Shown piece after piece: positions 25,566 through 35,186 of a stretch of DNA of 64,000 nucleotides. The notes beneath the pieces are model-generated. The model did no database searches. It was given only the letters and a program-made list of their open reading frames with translations, and was not told where the DNA came from. Origin of the DNA: Duganella zoogloeoides (lineage in GTDB: Bacteria > Pseudomonadota > Gammaproteobacteria > Burkholderiales > Burkholderiaceae_D); assembly GCF_034479515.1 (NCBI RefSeq), contig NZ_CP140152.1, positions 5,084,001 to 5,148,000 of the forward strand. The letters are read 5' to 3'. The stretch's first letter is position 1; every line of letters begins with the position of its first letter. The translations under genes and the position numbers were made by a program.

Positions 25566-27551
25566 TCAGCCTGCCAGCGCCACGACCGGGTCGAGCCCGG
25601 ACGCCTTGCGGGCCGGCATATAACCGAACACCAGGCCTGTCACCACGGCGCAGCCGAACGCCCCGCCGATGGCCGACAGCGAAAAGATCACCGGCACCTG
25701 CCACACGAGGAGCAGGCCGGCAAATGCCACGCCCACCACGATGCCGGCCACGCCGCCTACCACCGAGACCAGTACCGCCTCGGTCAAAAACTGGCGCAGG
25801 ATGTCGCGCCGGCGCGCGCCGGTCGCCATGCGGATGCCGATCTCGCGGGTACGCTCGCGCACCGTCATCAGCATCACGTTCATCACGCCGATGCCGCCCA
25901 CCACCAGCGAGACTGCGGCGATCAGGCTCAGCATCATGGTCATATTGTCCTGTGTGCGCGCCTCCGCCGCGATCGACGCAGCGGCGTTGCTGATGCCGTA
26001 GTCGCGGATGCGGTGGCGCTCGAACAGCACCGCGTCCACCGCTGCCTCCACCTCGGCCACGCGGCTGACATCGGCCGCCGCCAGCACCGTGTAGGTGGGC
26101 TCGCGCTGGCCGAACACGCGGATGCCGGCCGTGGAAAACGGCAGCAGCAGCACGTCGTCCTCGTCCTTTTCGCCGGTCAGCGCGCCCTTGGCGCTCATCA
26201 CGCCGATCACCTGGAACGGCACGTTGCCGATCAGGATGGTCTCGCCCACCGGGCTGGCGACGTCGGGCATCAGCTTCTGCGCCAGGCGCGCGCCCAGCAC
26301 CGCAACCGTCGCCATCTCGCGGTCGTCCTCGTCGGTAAAGAAGCCGCCGCGCGCCACCGGCCAGGTCTGGATGCGCGGCAGCGCGGCGCCGGTGCCGCGT
26401 ACATAGGTCTGCACGTCGAGGTTGCCGTGGCGGATCACCTTGTTGCCGGTAACATTGGGCAGCACGTGCGAAATGCCCGGCACGTCGGCCAGCGCTTCGA
26501 GGTCGCCCAGGGTGATGCTGCGCCCCGGAATGCGCGAACTCTCGCCACGCGACGCCATATACAGGAGGTTGGAGCCGAAGGCGCCCAGTTGCGCCATCAC
26601 CTGCTGGCGCGTGCCGAGGCCGATGGCCAGCATCACGATCACCGATGCCACACCGATGACGATGCCGAGCAAGGTCAGACCGGTGCGGAAGCGGTTGAGC
26701 CACAACACGCGCCAGGCGGCGCGGGCGGCGTCGGCCAGTTCGGCCAGCAGCGGCGCGCCGCTGTCGTGGCGGGCGCGGGAGAGGTCGAGCGGGGGGAGCG
26801 TGACGGGAGATTCAATCTGGGTAGCAGTACCGTCATCAGAAACGATGCGCCCATCGCTGATCTCGATCACGCGGCGCGCCTGGGCCGCCACCTTGCGGTC
26901 GTGGGTGATCAGGATGATGGTGTGGCCGGCGTCGGCCAGTTCGCCCAGCAGCGCCATCACCTCGGCGCCGCTCCTGCTGTCGAGCGCACCGGTCGGTTCG
27001 TCGGCCAGGATGATGCGCCCGCCGTTCATCAGCGCGCGCGCGATCGACACGCGCTGCTGCTGGCCGCCCGATAGCTGGTTCGGACGGTTGTCGAACCGGC
27101 CTTGCAGGCCCAGGCGTTCGAGCAGCGCGGTGGCGCGCGCGTGGCGCTGGTCGGCCGGCATGCCTGCGTACAGCGCCGGCACCTCGACGTTCTCGCGTGC
27201 CGACTCGGTGGCGATCAGGTGATAACCCTGGAACACGAAGCCGAACGCCTCGCGCCGCAACCACGCCAGTTCGTCCGCGTTCATGCCGGCCACGTCCTGG
27301 CCGCCGAATGCGTACGTGCCTGCGGTGGGGCGATCGAGGCAGCCGAGCATGTTCATCAGCGTCGATTTGCCGGAGCCGGACGCGCCGACGATGGCGACGA
27401 ATTCGCCGGCATGGATGTCGAGATCGACGCCGCGCAGCACTTCCACCGGCGGCGGCCCGCCTTGACCGGCATCACCGCCGCCATATTGCTTGCGGATGCC
27501 GCGCAGGCGGATCAGCACGTCGTCCGCCACCGGCGCCAGTACAGCGCTCAT
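25566..27551 (-). CDS. macB: MacB-type ABC exporter (fused ATPase and permease)
   Basis: This 661-residue protein fuses an N-terminal ATPase to a MacB permease of four helices with a large periplasmic domain. The ATPase has Walker [10 protein letters not shown] at about residue 57, signature LSGGQQQR and Walker [13 protein letters not shown]. The permease carries the conserved [24 protein letters not shown] segment near residue 570, seen as [18 protein letters not shown]. MacB pumps macrolides, siderophores, peptides or toxins from the periplasm through MacA and a TolC-like channel. No tolC homologue is in the window. Its start overlaps the macA stop by four bases. A Fur-like site upstream of macA suggests an iron link. 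Confidence 0.92.
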   Translation of the reverse strand: MSAVLAPVADDVLIRLRGIRKQYGGGDAGQGGPPPVEVLRGVDLDIHAGEFVAIVGASGSGKSTLMNMLGCLDRPTAGTYAFGGQDVAGMNADELAWLRREAFGFVFQGYHLIATESARENVEVPALYAGMPADQRHARATALLERLGLQGRFDNRPNQLSGGQQQRVSIARALMNGGRIILADEPTGALDSRSGAEVMALLGELADAGHTIILITHDRKVAAQARRVIEISDGRIVSDDGTATQIESPVTLPPLDLSRARHDSGAPLLAELADAARAAWRVLWLNRFRTGLTLLGIVIGVASVIVMLAIGLGTRQQVMAQLGAFGSNLLYMASRGESSRIPGRSITLGDLEALADVPGISHVLPNVTGNKVIRHGNLDVQTYVRGTGAALPRIQTWPVARGGFFTDEDDREMATVAVLGARLAQKLMPDVASPVGETILIGNVPFQVIGVMSAKGALTGEKDEDDVLLLPFSTAGIRVFGQREPTYTVLAAADVSRVAEVEAAVDAVLFERHRIRDYGISNAAASIAAEARTQDNMTMMLSLIAAVSLVVGGIGVMNVMLMTVRERTREIGIRMATGARRRDILRQFLTEAVLVSVVGGVAGIVVGVAFAGLLLVWQVPVIFSLSAIGGAFGCAVVTGLVFGYMPARKASGLDPVVALAG

Positions 27552-28735
27552 AACTGGAACCTGCTGGCGCCTTCGGCCACCTGCTCGCCGGTGACCAGCA
27601 GTTCGCCCTCGCGCAGGCCCTCGAGCACTTCGGCGGCGAGGCGGTTGCGCACGCCCACGCGGACCTCGCGCGTTTGCACGGCGCCATCACCCGCCAGCAC
27701 GCGCGCCGTATAAAGCCCCGGCTTGGCGCCGTCGCCGGTCACCGGTTTGAGCGCCGGCAGCGGCGCGGCCAGTACATCGCTGGCGGCCGCCGTGACGAAT
27801 ACCACCTGCGCGGTCATCTGCGGCATCAGTTCGCCGTCGGCGTTATCGACTTCGAACAGCACTGTATACAGGATCACCTTGCTGGTGGAGGGCGCCAGCG
27901 CGGTGCCGGCAGCCACGCCCCCGGCCACCGCCGGCGCGGGCAGCACCTGCCGCACCTTGCCGCGCCAGCGGCGGGCGTCGCCGCCCAGGGTGGTGAAGTA
28001 CACCGGCATCTCGGGCCGCACGCGGCGCACATCGGCCTCCGACACCTCGGTCCACACCGTCATTGCCGACAGGTCGGCAATGCGCAGGATGTTCGGCGTC
28101 TGGTACGTTGCGTTCAGGGTCTGGCCCTCTTTCGCATCGACGCTGACCACGGTGCCGGCCATCGGCGCGTAGATGCGGGTGTAACCGAGGCGCGCTTCGT
28201 CGGCTTTCAGCGTGGCCTGGGTCTGGTCGATCTGCGCCTTCAGGCTGGCGATGCGGGCCACCGCCGACTCCAGCGTGGCCTGCGCGACCTCCTGGTCGTT
28301 GACCGACGTCGCCTCGTGCACGGCCATCACCTGCTGGCGCGCGTGCTGGCGGCCGGCCAGGCGGTGCTGGGCCTGCTGCTCGGCCAGTTGCGCGCGCAGT
28401 CCCGCCAGCGCGGCGCGGCCGGCATCGACAGTGGCCTGCTGCACGCTGGGATCGATCTCGGCCAGCAGCTCGCCGTGCTTGACCGCGCTGCCCGGCGCCA
28501 CGTGCAGGCGCGTGATCTGGCCCGACACCTGGGCCCCCACATCGACATAGCGCTGCGGCTGCAAGGTACCGATGGCAGTCACGCTGGCCTCGATGCTGGC
28601 GCGCTTGACGGGCGCGGTTTCATACACGACGGCCGGCTTGCGGGTATGCCACAGCGCGGCGCCGACGGCCACGGCCAGCAAGGTGGCGACGGTGCCGAGA
28701 CGGGCGCCGGTCGAGCGGGGGAAACGAAAGTGCAT
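27548..28735 (-). CDS. macA: MacA-type periplasmic adaptor (HlyD/RND family)
   Basis: This 395-residue adaptor has an N-terminal hydrophobic anchor (about residues 12-30). A biotinyl-lipoyl half-motif sits at about 55-85 ([20 protein letters not shown]), followed by a helical hairpin rich in Ala/Gln (about 95-170) and beta-barrel and membrane-proximal domains. It bridges MacB to an outer-membrane channel. I chose the ATG at 28735 because it follows a GAGGAG ribosome-binding site. An earlier in-frame ATG would add 27 residues without family character. The upstream Fur-like box is at 28878-28896. Confidence 0.9.
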   Translation of the reverse strand: MHFRFPRSTGARLGTVATLLAVAVGAALWHTRKPAVVYETAPVKRASIEASVTAIGTLQPQRYVDVGAQVSGQITRLHVAPGSAVKHGELLAEIDPSVQQATVDAGRAALAGLRAQLAEQQAQHRLAGRQHARQQVMAVHEATSVNDQEVAQATLESAVARIASLKAQIDQTQATLKADEARLGYTRIYAPMAGTVVSVDAKEGQTLNATYQTPNILRIADLSAMTVWTEVSEADVRRVRPEMPVYFTTLGGDARRWRGKVRQVLPAPAVAGGVAAGTALAPSTSKVILYTVLFEVDNADGELMPQMTAQVVFVTAAASDVLAAPLPALKPVTGDGAKPGLYTARVLAGDGAVQTREVRVGVRNRLAAEVLEGLREGELLVTGEQVAEGASRFQL

Positions 28736-28877
28736 CAGGACTCCTCGAGAACGGAACATGAGCGGCAATGCGCAGAACCATGCCTGGCCGGAATCGGTCG
28801 CGGAAGCTGGCTGCAAAGGGGCTGGCGGAGGGACGGAAGGGACAGGCCGGGCATCAACGCGACGGCGCCGATATGTA

Positions 28878-28896
28878 AATAAGAATTATTCTCATT
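28878..28896. promoter_or_regulatory. Fur-box-like site upstream of macA
   Basis: The minus-strand 19-mer AATGAGAATAATTCTTATT matches the Fur-type palindrome AATGATAATCATTATCATT at 15 of 19 positions by eye. It lies about 145 bases upstream of the macA ATG in an AT-rich pocket of an otherwise GC-rich region, between divergent macA and ffh. It could serve either gene, but iron control of an exporter is the more natural reading. Confidence 0.65.
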
Positions 28897-29014
28897 GTAG
28901 CGTTGATGGTGCTTTGATGCAATCCTTGCACGGTCGTTTGCCGCGCATCCTGAGGTAAAATGACGGCCATTGTCCGTCCGGACCCTGCCCTATCACCGCT
29001 TCCACAGGTTCATC

Positions 29015-30382
29015 ATGCTAGATAATCTTACCCAACGCCTTGCCAAGGTGGTCAAAACCATGCGCGGCGAGGCGCGTCTGACCGAGGCCAACACTGCCGA
29101 GATGCTGCGCGAAGTGCGCATGGCGCTGCTGGAGGCCGATGTTGCGCTGCCAGCGGTGCGCGAGTTCATCGCCCGCGTCAAGGAAAAAGCCATGGGCGAG
29201 GAAGTCATTTCCTCGCTGTCGCCAGGCCAGGCGCTGGTCGGCGTGGTGCAGCGCGAGCTGGCCAGCCTGATGGGTGCCGACCTCGGTCCCGAAGCGACCC
29301 AGCTGAGTTTTGCCCAGCAGCCACCCGCCATCATCCTGATGGCCGGTCTGCAAGGTGTGGGTAAGACCACCACCGTCGGCAAACTGGCCAAGTACCTGAA
29401 GGAAGAGAAGAAAAAGAAAGTGCTGACCGTGTCGGCAGACGTCTATCGTCCCGCCGCGATCGCCCAGCTGCAATCGGTCACCGCGCAAGTGGGCGCCGAC
29501 TTCTTCCCGTCCACCGCGCAGGACAAGCCGGTCGATATCGCGCTGGCCGCGCTGGACTGGGCCAAAAAGCACTACCACGACGTGCTGATCATCGACACCG
29601 CCGGCCGTCTCGGTATCGATGAAGAAATGATGAAAGAGATCGCTGCCGTGCACAGCGCGGTCAAGCCGATCGAAACCCTGTTCGTGGTCGATGCCATGCT
29701 GGGCCAGGATGCGATCAACACCGCCAAGGCCTTCAACGACGCGCTGCCGCTGACCGGTATCGTGCTGACCAAGCTCGATGGCGATTCGCGCGGCGGTGCG
29801 GCGCTGTCGGTGCGCCATATCACCGGCAAGCCGATCAAGTTTGCCGGCGTGTCGGAAAAGCTCGACGGCCTCGAAGCATTCGACCCGGCCCGCATGGCCA
29901 GCCGCGTGCTGGGCATGGGCGACATCATGGCGCTGGTGGAAGAAGCCCGCAAAGGCGTGGACAGCAAGGCCGCCGCCGACCTGGCCAACAAGATGAAGAG
30001 CGGCGCCAAGTTCGACATGAACGACTTCAAGGCGCAGCTGGGCCAGATGAAAAAAATGGGCGGCATGGCCAGCCTGGTCGATAAACTGCCGGCACAGTTC
30101 CAGCAGGCGGCTGGCAACGCCAACATGGGGCAAGCCGACAAGCAGGTGCGGCGCATGGTCGGCATCATCGATTCGATGACGCCGCAGGAACGCGCCAAGC
30201 CGGAACTGATCAAGGCCACCCGCAAGCGCCGCATCGCGGCCGGCGCGGGCGTGCAGGTACAGGAAGTCAACCGCATGCTCAACCAGTTCGAGCAGATGCA
30301 AACCATGATGAAAAAGCTGTCCGGCGGCGGCATGGCGAAGATGATGCGCTCGATGAAAGGCATGATGCCGGGCATGCGCTAA
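29015..30382 (+). CDS. ffh: signal recognition particle protein Ffh
   Basis: This 455-residue GTPase binds 4.5S RNA and signal sequences and hands ribosomes to FtsY for cotranslational membrane insertion. The N domain (1-85) precedes the G domain with GLQGVGKTTTVGKL (about residue 107), DTAGR (about 190) and TKLDGDSRGGAALS (about 248). The C-terminal M domain is Met-rich and ends MMRSMKGMMPGMR. The ATG at 29015 gives the standard N-terminus MLDNLTQRLAKV. An upstream in-frame ATG at 28970 would add 15 residues. Confidence 0.97.
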   Translation: MLDNLTQRLAKVVKTMRGEARLTEANTAEMLREVRMALLEADVALPAVREFIARVKEKAMGEEVISSLSPGQALVGVVQRELASLMGADLGPEATQLSFAQQPPAIILMAGLQGVGKTTTVGKLAKYLKEEKKKKVLTVSADVYRPAAIAQLQSVTAQVGADFFPSTAQDKPVDIALAALDWAKKHYHDVLIIDTAGRLGIDEEMMKEIAAVHSAVKPIETLFVVDAMLGQDAINTAKAFNDALPLTGIVLTKLDGDSRGGAALSVRHITGKPIKFAGVSEKLDGLEAFDPARMASRVLGMGDIMALVEEARKGVDSKAAADLANKMKSGAKFDMNDFKAQLGQMKKMGGMASLVDKLPAQFQQAAGNANMGQADKQVRRMVGIIDSMTPQERAKPELIKATRKRRIAAGAGVQVQEVNRMLNQFEQMQTMMKKLSGGGMAKMMRSMKGMMPGMR

Positions 30383-30426
30383 GCGTGCGGCAAACCCGCT
30401 GAAAACCGCGCCAATACAGGGAAAAA

Positions 30427-30457
30427 CCCCAGTGCATGCCCCTCCGGGGTGCACTGG
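30427..30457. other. large hairpin after ffh
   Basis: Arms CCAGTGCA/TGCACTGG (30429-30436 with 30450-30457) and an inner CCCC/GGGG pairing form a strong stem-loop 45 bases after the ffh stop. No T-run follows on the plus strand, so it is more likely an mRNA 3'-end stabiliser or a Rho-associated end than a classic terminator. Confidence 0.45.
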
Positions 30458-30594
30458 CGCGCATAGCCACACAATTACGTGGTGTTTCCAAGCCAAAACG
30501 CGAAAAACACTTGCATAAGGCCTAAATCCCCACCAATATTAGCCGGTGCGATCAATTGCGCAATTTTCCATGTGTTCGTTAAGGAGGCTCGAAT

Positions 30595-31032
30595 ATGGCA
30601 ACAGCCAAAAAAACCCCAGCAGCACCCGCTAAGAAGGCCCCGGCCGCAGCCGCAGCCGACAAACCGGCCCCTGCCAAAAAAGCAGCCGCACCAAAAGCAG
30701 CCGCCGCAAAAGCAGACAAGCCAGCAGCTAAATCAGCCGACAAGCCAGCAGCGAAAAAAGCCGCCGCCCCTGCCGCACCGCGCAAACCGAACGCCGCCTT
30801 CATGAAGGCGCTGACCCCGTCGGCATCGCTGGCAGCCGTGGTAGGCGAAGCACCGCTGCCGCGTACCGAAGTGACCAAAAAAGTCTGGGATTACATCAAA
30901 AAGCTGGACCTGCAAGATCCGGCCAACCGCCGCATGATCAATGCCGACGACAAGCTCAAAGCTGTGTTCGGTGGCAAAGCCCAAGTTTCGATGTTTGAAA
31001 TGACCAAGCTCATTTCCGACCACCTGAAATAA
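30595..31032 (+). CDS. SWIB/MDM2-domain protein with histone H1-like N-terminal tail
   Basis: This 145-residue protein joins a Lys/Ala/Pro-rich N-terminal tail (residues 1-62, units like KKAPAAAAADKPAPAKK) to an SWIB domain (about 66-143). The domain shows the expected LTPSASLAAVVGEAPLPRTEVTKKVWDYIKK pattern in pieces and the NADDKLKAVFG segment. SWIB domains mediate protein contacts in eukaryotic chromatin remodelling. Bacterial versions are known in chlamydiae and betaproteobacteria with unclear roles, probably nucleoid-related. A ribosome-binding site AAGGAGG precedes the ATG and a strong terminator follows. Confidence 0.88.
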   Translation: MATAKKTPAAPAKKAPAAAAADKPAPAKKAAAPKAAAAKADKPAAKSADKPAAKKAAAPAAPRKPNAAFMKALTPSASLAAVVGEAPLPRTEVTKKVWDYIKKLDLQDPANRRMINADDKLKAVFGGKAQVSMFEMTKLISDHLK

Positions 31033-31065
31033 TCCTCAGCGCTGCGGCCCCGCAGCCGCGCCGGG

Positions 31066-31104
31066 ATGCCCCCACCGCTCACGCGCTGGGGGCATTTCTT
31101 TTTT
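31066..31104 (+). terminator. intrinsic terminator of the SWIB gene
   Basis: A nine-base-pair stem (31066-31074 with 31087-31095) is followed by TTTCTTTTTT. It lies 34 bases after the SWIB stop and insulates the downstream toxin-antitoxin module. Confidence 0.9.
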
Positions 31105-31163
31105 CACCAACACGTCGGATGCGCTACACTGATATCAGGTCTTTTGATGTGGAGAGGTCTGTT

Positions 31164-31373
31164 ATGGCGACACTGAAACATACACACGGCGATCATCACA
31201 CCCTGGCTACCAGCTTGCCGCACGAACCCGTCGTGGACGACACGATCGAGGCGCGACGGGCACGCCGTCGCGCGGCGCTGGAAAAGATAGCCGGCATATG
31301 GACGAACCGTGCCGATATTCCAGCCGATGGCCTGGAATATCAGCGGCAACTGAGGTCCGAATGGCCGGCTTAG
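31164..31373 (+). CDS. VapB-like antitoxin (small, partner of PIN toxin)
   Basis: This 69-residue protein starts at an ATG preceded by GGAGAGG. It has a charged helical middle (EARRARRRAALEKIAGIW) and ends with a DIPADGLEYQRQLRSEWP tail typical of antitoxins that wrap PIN-domain toxins. No DNA-binding domain is recognisable in the N-terminal 30 residues, which are His-rich. Its last 13 bases overlap the toxin start. The partner toxin is frameshifted, so the antitoxin may be an orphan. Assignment rests mainly on context and tail shape. Confidence 0.6.
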   Translation: MATLKHTHGDHHTLATSLPHEPVVDDTIEARRARRRAALEKIAGIWTNRADIPADGLEYQRQLRSEWPA

Positions 31374-31839
31374 TTCTTTTCGATACGAACATACTGATCG
31401 ATGGAACCAAGGGTTACGCGGAAGCGCTGACCGAGCTGGCCCACTGGGACCATCCTGCCATCAGCGTGGTCACGTGGATGGAACTTTACGGCGAGCAGAC
31501 GTCGGTGAGGTTCCGAAATTCGATGAATTCATGGCAGACTTCGGGTTCGAAATTATCGAGATCGATGCCGATATCATGTGCGCTGCAGCTTCGGTCATGT
31601 CGGAGCGGCGCAGGGTTGGGCCGAAGATCGCGCTGCCCGATGCGATCATCCAGGCCACCGCAGACGTCAAAAACCTCACCATCATTACGCGCAATACAAA
31701 AGACTTCAGAGGTGTTCGTGTACGTGTTCCTTACGAGCTGAAAACGACATCAGTTGTCAGCGTGGTCAATGTCGATCCACCTGGGGACAAGCCGAACCCG
31801 ACGCCAGGAAGTCGCCGCAAATTCACCCGTATTCGATAA
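31361..31839 (+). pseudogene. VapC-like PIN-domain toxin, frameshifted
   Basis: The first frame (from the ATG at 31361) encodes a PIN N-terminus with the catalytic Asp in VLFDTNILID and then VVTWMELYG. The matching C-terminal half (PKFDEFMADFGFEIIEID, then ALPDAIIQATA and LTIITRNTKDF) continues in another frame from about 31495 to the stop at 31839. Restoring one G in the GGCGAGC stretch near 31495 would read YGGADVGEVPKF and rejoin the halves into about 159 residues. A PIN nuclease is therefore probably inactivated by a one-base deletion, unless this is a sequencing error. VapC-type toxins cleave RNA. Confidence 0.78.
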
Positions 31840-31850
31840 CGGGTACGAAC

Positions 31851-32555
31851 TTATTTCCAGTTATTCCAGGCCTTGAGTACCGCGTTCGGATAGTCGGGCT
31901 TGCCCCGGCTGCCGTTGTAGCGGCCCAGCGCCAGGTACAGGTTGCCGCCTTCCATGTCGATGTACATGCGCAGGATCGCGCAGCCGTAGCGCAGGTTGGT
32001 TTGCATGTGGAACAGGGCGCTGCGGTTGCGGTCGCCGATTACATTGGTCCAGAACGGCATCACCTGCATGTAGCCGCGCGCGCCGGCAATCGATACCGCG
32101 TACTTGCGGTACGCCGACTCCACCTGGATCAGCCCCAGCACCAGCCCCGGATCGAGCCCGGCGCGGCGCGCCTCATACCAGGCGGTGGCGAGGAATTCGT
32201 TGCGGGTCTGGTCGTCGGGCAGCTTGCGCTGCAGGCGCGCCGACATGGTGGCCAGCCAGAGCTCGTAGCGCTGGCGGTCGGCGTCGTTGCGGAAGGTGGG
32301 TCGCGGCGGCGTCGGATCCTTGATGGCGTTGGCCAGCGCCACGCGCACGGAGTCGGCGAGCGCCTCCTCCTTCTGGTTGCCGGCGGCGGCGACGGCGGGC
32401 AGCGCCAGCATCGCCGCCAGCACCGCCGTGCACCACCAGCCGCTGCGCCGTCGTTCCGGCGCAGACCGGAACCCAATTACTGCCTCCAATGACGCAGCAA
32501 CTGGATTCCCGCCTGCACGGCGGTCCGCCGAAGCGGAACGACGACTCATGCTCAC
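31851..32555 (-). CDS. SLT-family lytic transglycosylase
   Basis: This protein of up to 234 residues cleaves peptidoglycan glycan strands in the periplasm. The SLT domain (about residues 110-234) shows the catalytic-Glu region [15 protein letters not shown], the [12 protein letters not shown] motif, and the [13 protein letters not shown] segment. A signal-peptide core ([17 protein letters not shown]) is at about 42-58. The ATG at 32555 overlaps the proS stop by four bases. The first 40 or so codons, however, run through REP-like repeat DNA, so a later start is possible. The proS/transglycosylase neighbourhood is familiar in Burkholderiales. Confidence 0.87.
   Translation of the reverse strand: MSMSRRSASADRRAGGNPVAASLEAVIGFRSAPERRRSGWWCTAVLAAMLALPAVAAAGNQKEEALADSVRVALANAIKDPTPPRPTFRNDADRQRYELWLATMSARLQRKLPDDQTRNEFLATAWYEARRAGLDPGLVLGLIQVESAYRKYAVSIAGARGYMQVMPFWTNVIGDRNRSALFHMQTNLRYGCAILRMYIDMEGGNLYLALGRYNGSRGKPDYPNAVLKAWNNWK
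32449..32475. repeat. REP-like palindrome, copy 1 (inside 5' end of transglycosylase gene)
   Basis: The segment CGTCGTTCCGGCGCAGACCG followed by GAACCCA has the form of the widespread CGTCATTCC...GGAATCCA extragenic palindrome. It faces copy 2 at 32502-32545 in inverted orientation. Confidence 0.6.
32502..32545. repeat. REP-like palindrome, copy 2
   Basis: TGGATTCCCGCCTGCACGGC, later GCGGAACGACGAC, matches the same element type as copy 1 but reversed. It reaches within ten bases of the annotated transglycosylase start. Confidence 0.6.
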
Positions 32556-34288
32556 TGGCCGAGTTTGCCTTGAACGAAACTCAGGATGTCCGCTACCGGC
32601 ACGGCAGTTGCCTCGGCATCGCGACGGCCTTGATACTCGAGGTTACCCTCTTTCAAACCACGGTCACCAATCACCACGCGGTGCGGTACGCCGATCAGCT
32701 CCCAGTCGGCAAACATCTGGCCCGGACGCAGACCGCGGTCGTCAACGATGACGTCGATGCCGGCGGCCACCGCATCGGCATACAGCTGCTCAGTCGCTTG
32801 CTTGACCGCCTCGCTGCGGTCCATGCCCATCGGGCACAGCACCAGTTCGAACGGCGCCAGCGACGTCGGCCAGATGATGCCCTTGTCGTCGAAGTTTTGT
32901 TCGATCGCCGCGCCCAGGATGCGGGTGATGCCGATGCCGTAGCACCCCATCTGCAGCGGCGCCGGCTTGCCGTTTTCGTCGAGGAACGTGGCCTTCATGG
33001 CGGCCGAATAAGCGGTGCCCAGCTGGAACACGTGACCGACTTCGATACCGCGCTCGATGGTCAGCACGCCCTGGCCGTCCGGCGATACATCGCCTTCGAC
33101 CACGTTGCGCAGGTCGGCGACAATCGCTGGTTCCGCCACGTCGCGGCCCCAGTTGGCGCCCGTGTAATGGTAGCCGGCGTCGTTGGCGCCGCAGATGAAG
33201 TCAGCCATGTTGGCAACCGTGCGGTCGGCCACCACGGTGACCGGACCCTTGGTGCCGATCGGACCCAGGTAGCCGGGCACGCAGCCATAGACTTCGGCGA
33301 TTTCTTCTTCGGTCGAGAAGCGGTGACCGGCCAGGCCGGCCACCTTGGTGACCTTGATCTCGTTGAGTTCATGGTCGCCGCGCAGCAACAACATGAAATA
33401 CTGTTTAGTCACTTTGCCGTCTTTTTCCGTCTCCACGGTCAGCGCCAGGGTTTTCACGGTGTGCGCCAGCGGCAGGCCCAGTTGGGCGGCCACCAGTTCG
33501 CACTTGGTGGCATCCGGTGTGGCGACCTTGGTCAGCGCCTGGGCGGCAGCTGCGCGCTCGGCGGTGGCTGGCAGCGCTTCGGCCGCTTCCATGTTGGCGG
33601 CGTAGTCGGAGGTGGCGCAATAGACCAGCGCGTCCTCGCCGGTGTGGGCGATCACGTGGAATTCGTGCGAACCGGTGCCGCCGATGGCGCCGTTATCGGC
33701 CGCTACCGCACGGAACTTCAAACCGAAACGGTTGAAAATACGCACGTAGGCGTCATACATGATCTTGTACGAAGCTTGCATGCCGGCCACGTCGCGGTCG
33801 AACGAGTACGCATCCTTCATGGTGAACTCGCGGCCGCGCATCAGGCCGAAGCGTGGACGGCGTTCGTCGCGGAACTTGGTCTGGATGTGGTAGAAATTCA
33901 ACGGCAACTGGCGGTAGGACTTGATCTCCGAGCGCACGACGTCGGTAATCACTTCCTCGGCCGTGGGCTGGAACGCGAATTCGCGGCCGTGGCGGTCCTT
34001 GACGCGCAGCAGTTCGGCGCCCATCTTGTCCCAGCGGCCCGTCTCCTGCCACAGCTCGGCCGGCTGAATCAGCGGCATCAGCAGTTCGACAGCGGCGGAA
34101 CGGTTCATCTCTTCGCGCACGATGGCTTCGACCTTGCGGATCACGCGCAGGCCGATCGGCATGTACGTGTAGATGCCCGAACCGAGGCGCTTGATCATGC
34201 CTGCACGCATCATTAACTGGTGGGAGACGATCTCTGCATCGGCTGGTGCTTCTTTAAGCGTGGAAATAAAAAAACGTGAGGCGCGCAT
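32552..34288 (-). CDS. proS: prolyl-tRNA synthetase
   Basis: This 578-residue class II synthetase charges tRNA-Pro. It has the bacterial layout. Motif 1 lies at about residues 65-85 and motif 2 shows [18 protein letters not shown] at about 135. A long editing insertion (INS domain, about 225-400) hydrolyses mischarged alanine. Motif 3 ([17 protein letters not shown], about 445) and an anticodon-binding domain follow. The gene is divergent from rppH, and its stop overlaps the lytic transglycosylase start. Confidence 0.97.
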   Translation of the reverse strand: MRASRFFISTLKEAPADAEIVSHQLMMRAGMIKRLGSGIYTYMPIGLRVIRKVEAIVREEMNRSAAVELLMPLIQPAELWQETGRWDKMGAELLRVKDRHGREFAFQPTAEEVITDVVRSEIKSYRQLPLNFYHIQTKFRDERRPRFGLMRGREFTMKDAYSFDRDVAGMQASYKIMYDAYVRIFNRFGLKFRAVAADNGAIGGTGSHEFHVIAHTGEDALVYCATSDYAANMEAAEALPATAERAAAAQALTKVATPDATKCELVAAQLGLPLAHTVKTLALTVETEKDGKVTKQYFMLLLRGDHELNEIKVTKVAGLAGHRFSTEEEIAEVYGCVPGYLGPIGTKGPVTVVADRTVANMADFICGANDAGYHYTGANWGRDVAEPAIVADLRNVVEGDVSPDGQGVLTIERGIEVGHVFQLGTAYSAAMKATFLDENGKPAPLQMGCYGIGITRILGAAIEQNFDDKGIIWPTSLAPFELVLCPMGMDRSEAVKQATEQLYADAVAAGIDVIVDDRGLRPGQMFADWELIGVPHRVVIGDRGLKEGNLEYQGRRDAEATAVPVADILSFVQGKLGQ

Positions 34289-34490
34289 ACGGTGAATTCT
34301 TTTTAAAAAGAGAGAGTTATAATCAACCTAATTTTAAAGGATTAGCTGGCTGATGCGTCCATACTTTATACAAATGCGTTCAATACATGGCCCTTCGACC
34401 GATTTCGTACCGCGGAATTCCCGCCGAAGCGTCTTTTTGTGGGCAAAAATATAAGCAGGGAGCTCAGTCGCAGAAAGTTTGAGGTGCAAT

Positions 34491-35126
34491 ATGCTGGATC
34501 GTGAAGGGTTTCGGCCCAACGTCGGCATCATCCTGCTCAACGCCCAGAACGAGGTGTGGTGGGGCAAGCGGGTGCGCGAGCATTCATGGCAATTTCCACA
34601 AGGTGGTATCAAGTACGGAGAAACGCCTGAGCAGGCGATGTATCGGGAGCTGGAGGAAGAAATCGGTTTGCGGGCCGAGCACGTCAAGATCGTCGGTCGC
34701 ACCCGCGACTGGTTGCGTTACGAGGTGCCCGACCATTTTATCAAGCGGGAAATCCGCGGCCATTACCGTGGCCAGAAGCAGATCTGGTTCCTTTTGCGCA
34801 TGTGTGCGCGCGACAACGACGTCAATCTGCGCCTGACCGACCACCCCGAGTTCGACGCCTGGCGGTGGCACGAGTACTGGGTGCCGCTCGACGTTGTCAT
34901 CGAGTTCAAGCGCGATGTGTACCAGCGCGCCTTGCAGGAACTGTCACGGTTCCTCACCTGGCCGCCCAACGGCCACGAGCGCCGCCATGGCTCGCGCTAC
35001 CTGCGTCAGCCCCGCGCGGGTGCAGGTGCCGGCGCCGAAGTGGAGCGCCGCGCCCAGGTATCGGCGCAGGTCGCCGAACCGCCGGCCATCGGCGCGCCAC
35101 CTGCGATCATCAAGACCGGCAGCTAA
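34491..35126 (+). CDS. rppH: RNA 5'-pyrophosphohydrolase
   Basis: This 211-residue Nudix hydrolase removes pyrophosphate from triphosphorylated mRNA 5' ends to trigger decay. The Nudix box is [20 protein letters not shown] followed by IGL (about residues 38-60). The N-terminus [17 protein letters not shown] is canonical. The ATG at 34491 has a GAGG site six bases upstream, and an earlier in-frame start would add only four residues. The C-terminal 50 residues (after LTWPPNGHE) form an Ala/Pro/Arg-rich extension beyond the E. coli length and are probably disordered. Confidence 0.95.
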   Translation: MLDREGFRPNVGIILLNAQNEVWWGKRVREHSWQFPQGGIKYGETPEQAMYRELEEEIGLRAEHVKIVGRTRDWLRYEVPDHFIKREIRGHYRGQKQIWFLLRMCARDNDVNLRLTDHPEFDAWRWHEYWVPLDVVIEFKRDVYQRALQELSRFLTWPPNGHERRHGSRYLRQPRAGAGAGAEVERRAQVSAQVAEPPAIGAPPAIIKTGS

Positions 35127-35186
35127 GGTCTGACAAAAATACCTTCACCGGCATCTCGATGCTGGTGGGGGTACAATGTCGCCATC

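Noticed and set aside
25492..26703. Upstream extension of the DUF898 gene to 766 residues
   Set aside because: The added 400 residues are the macB antisense-like frame (Arg/Gly/Ala-rich). The real start at 25491 has a ribosome-binding site.
31119..31163. Extended start of the VapB-like protein
   Set aside because: The in-frame ATG at 31119 has no ribosome-binding site, whereas the ATG at 31164 follows GGAGAGG.
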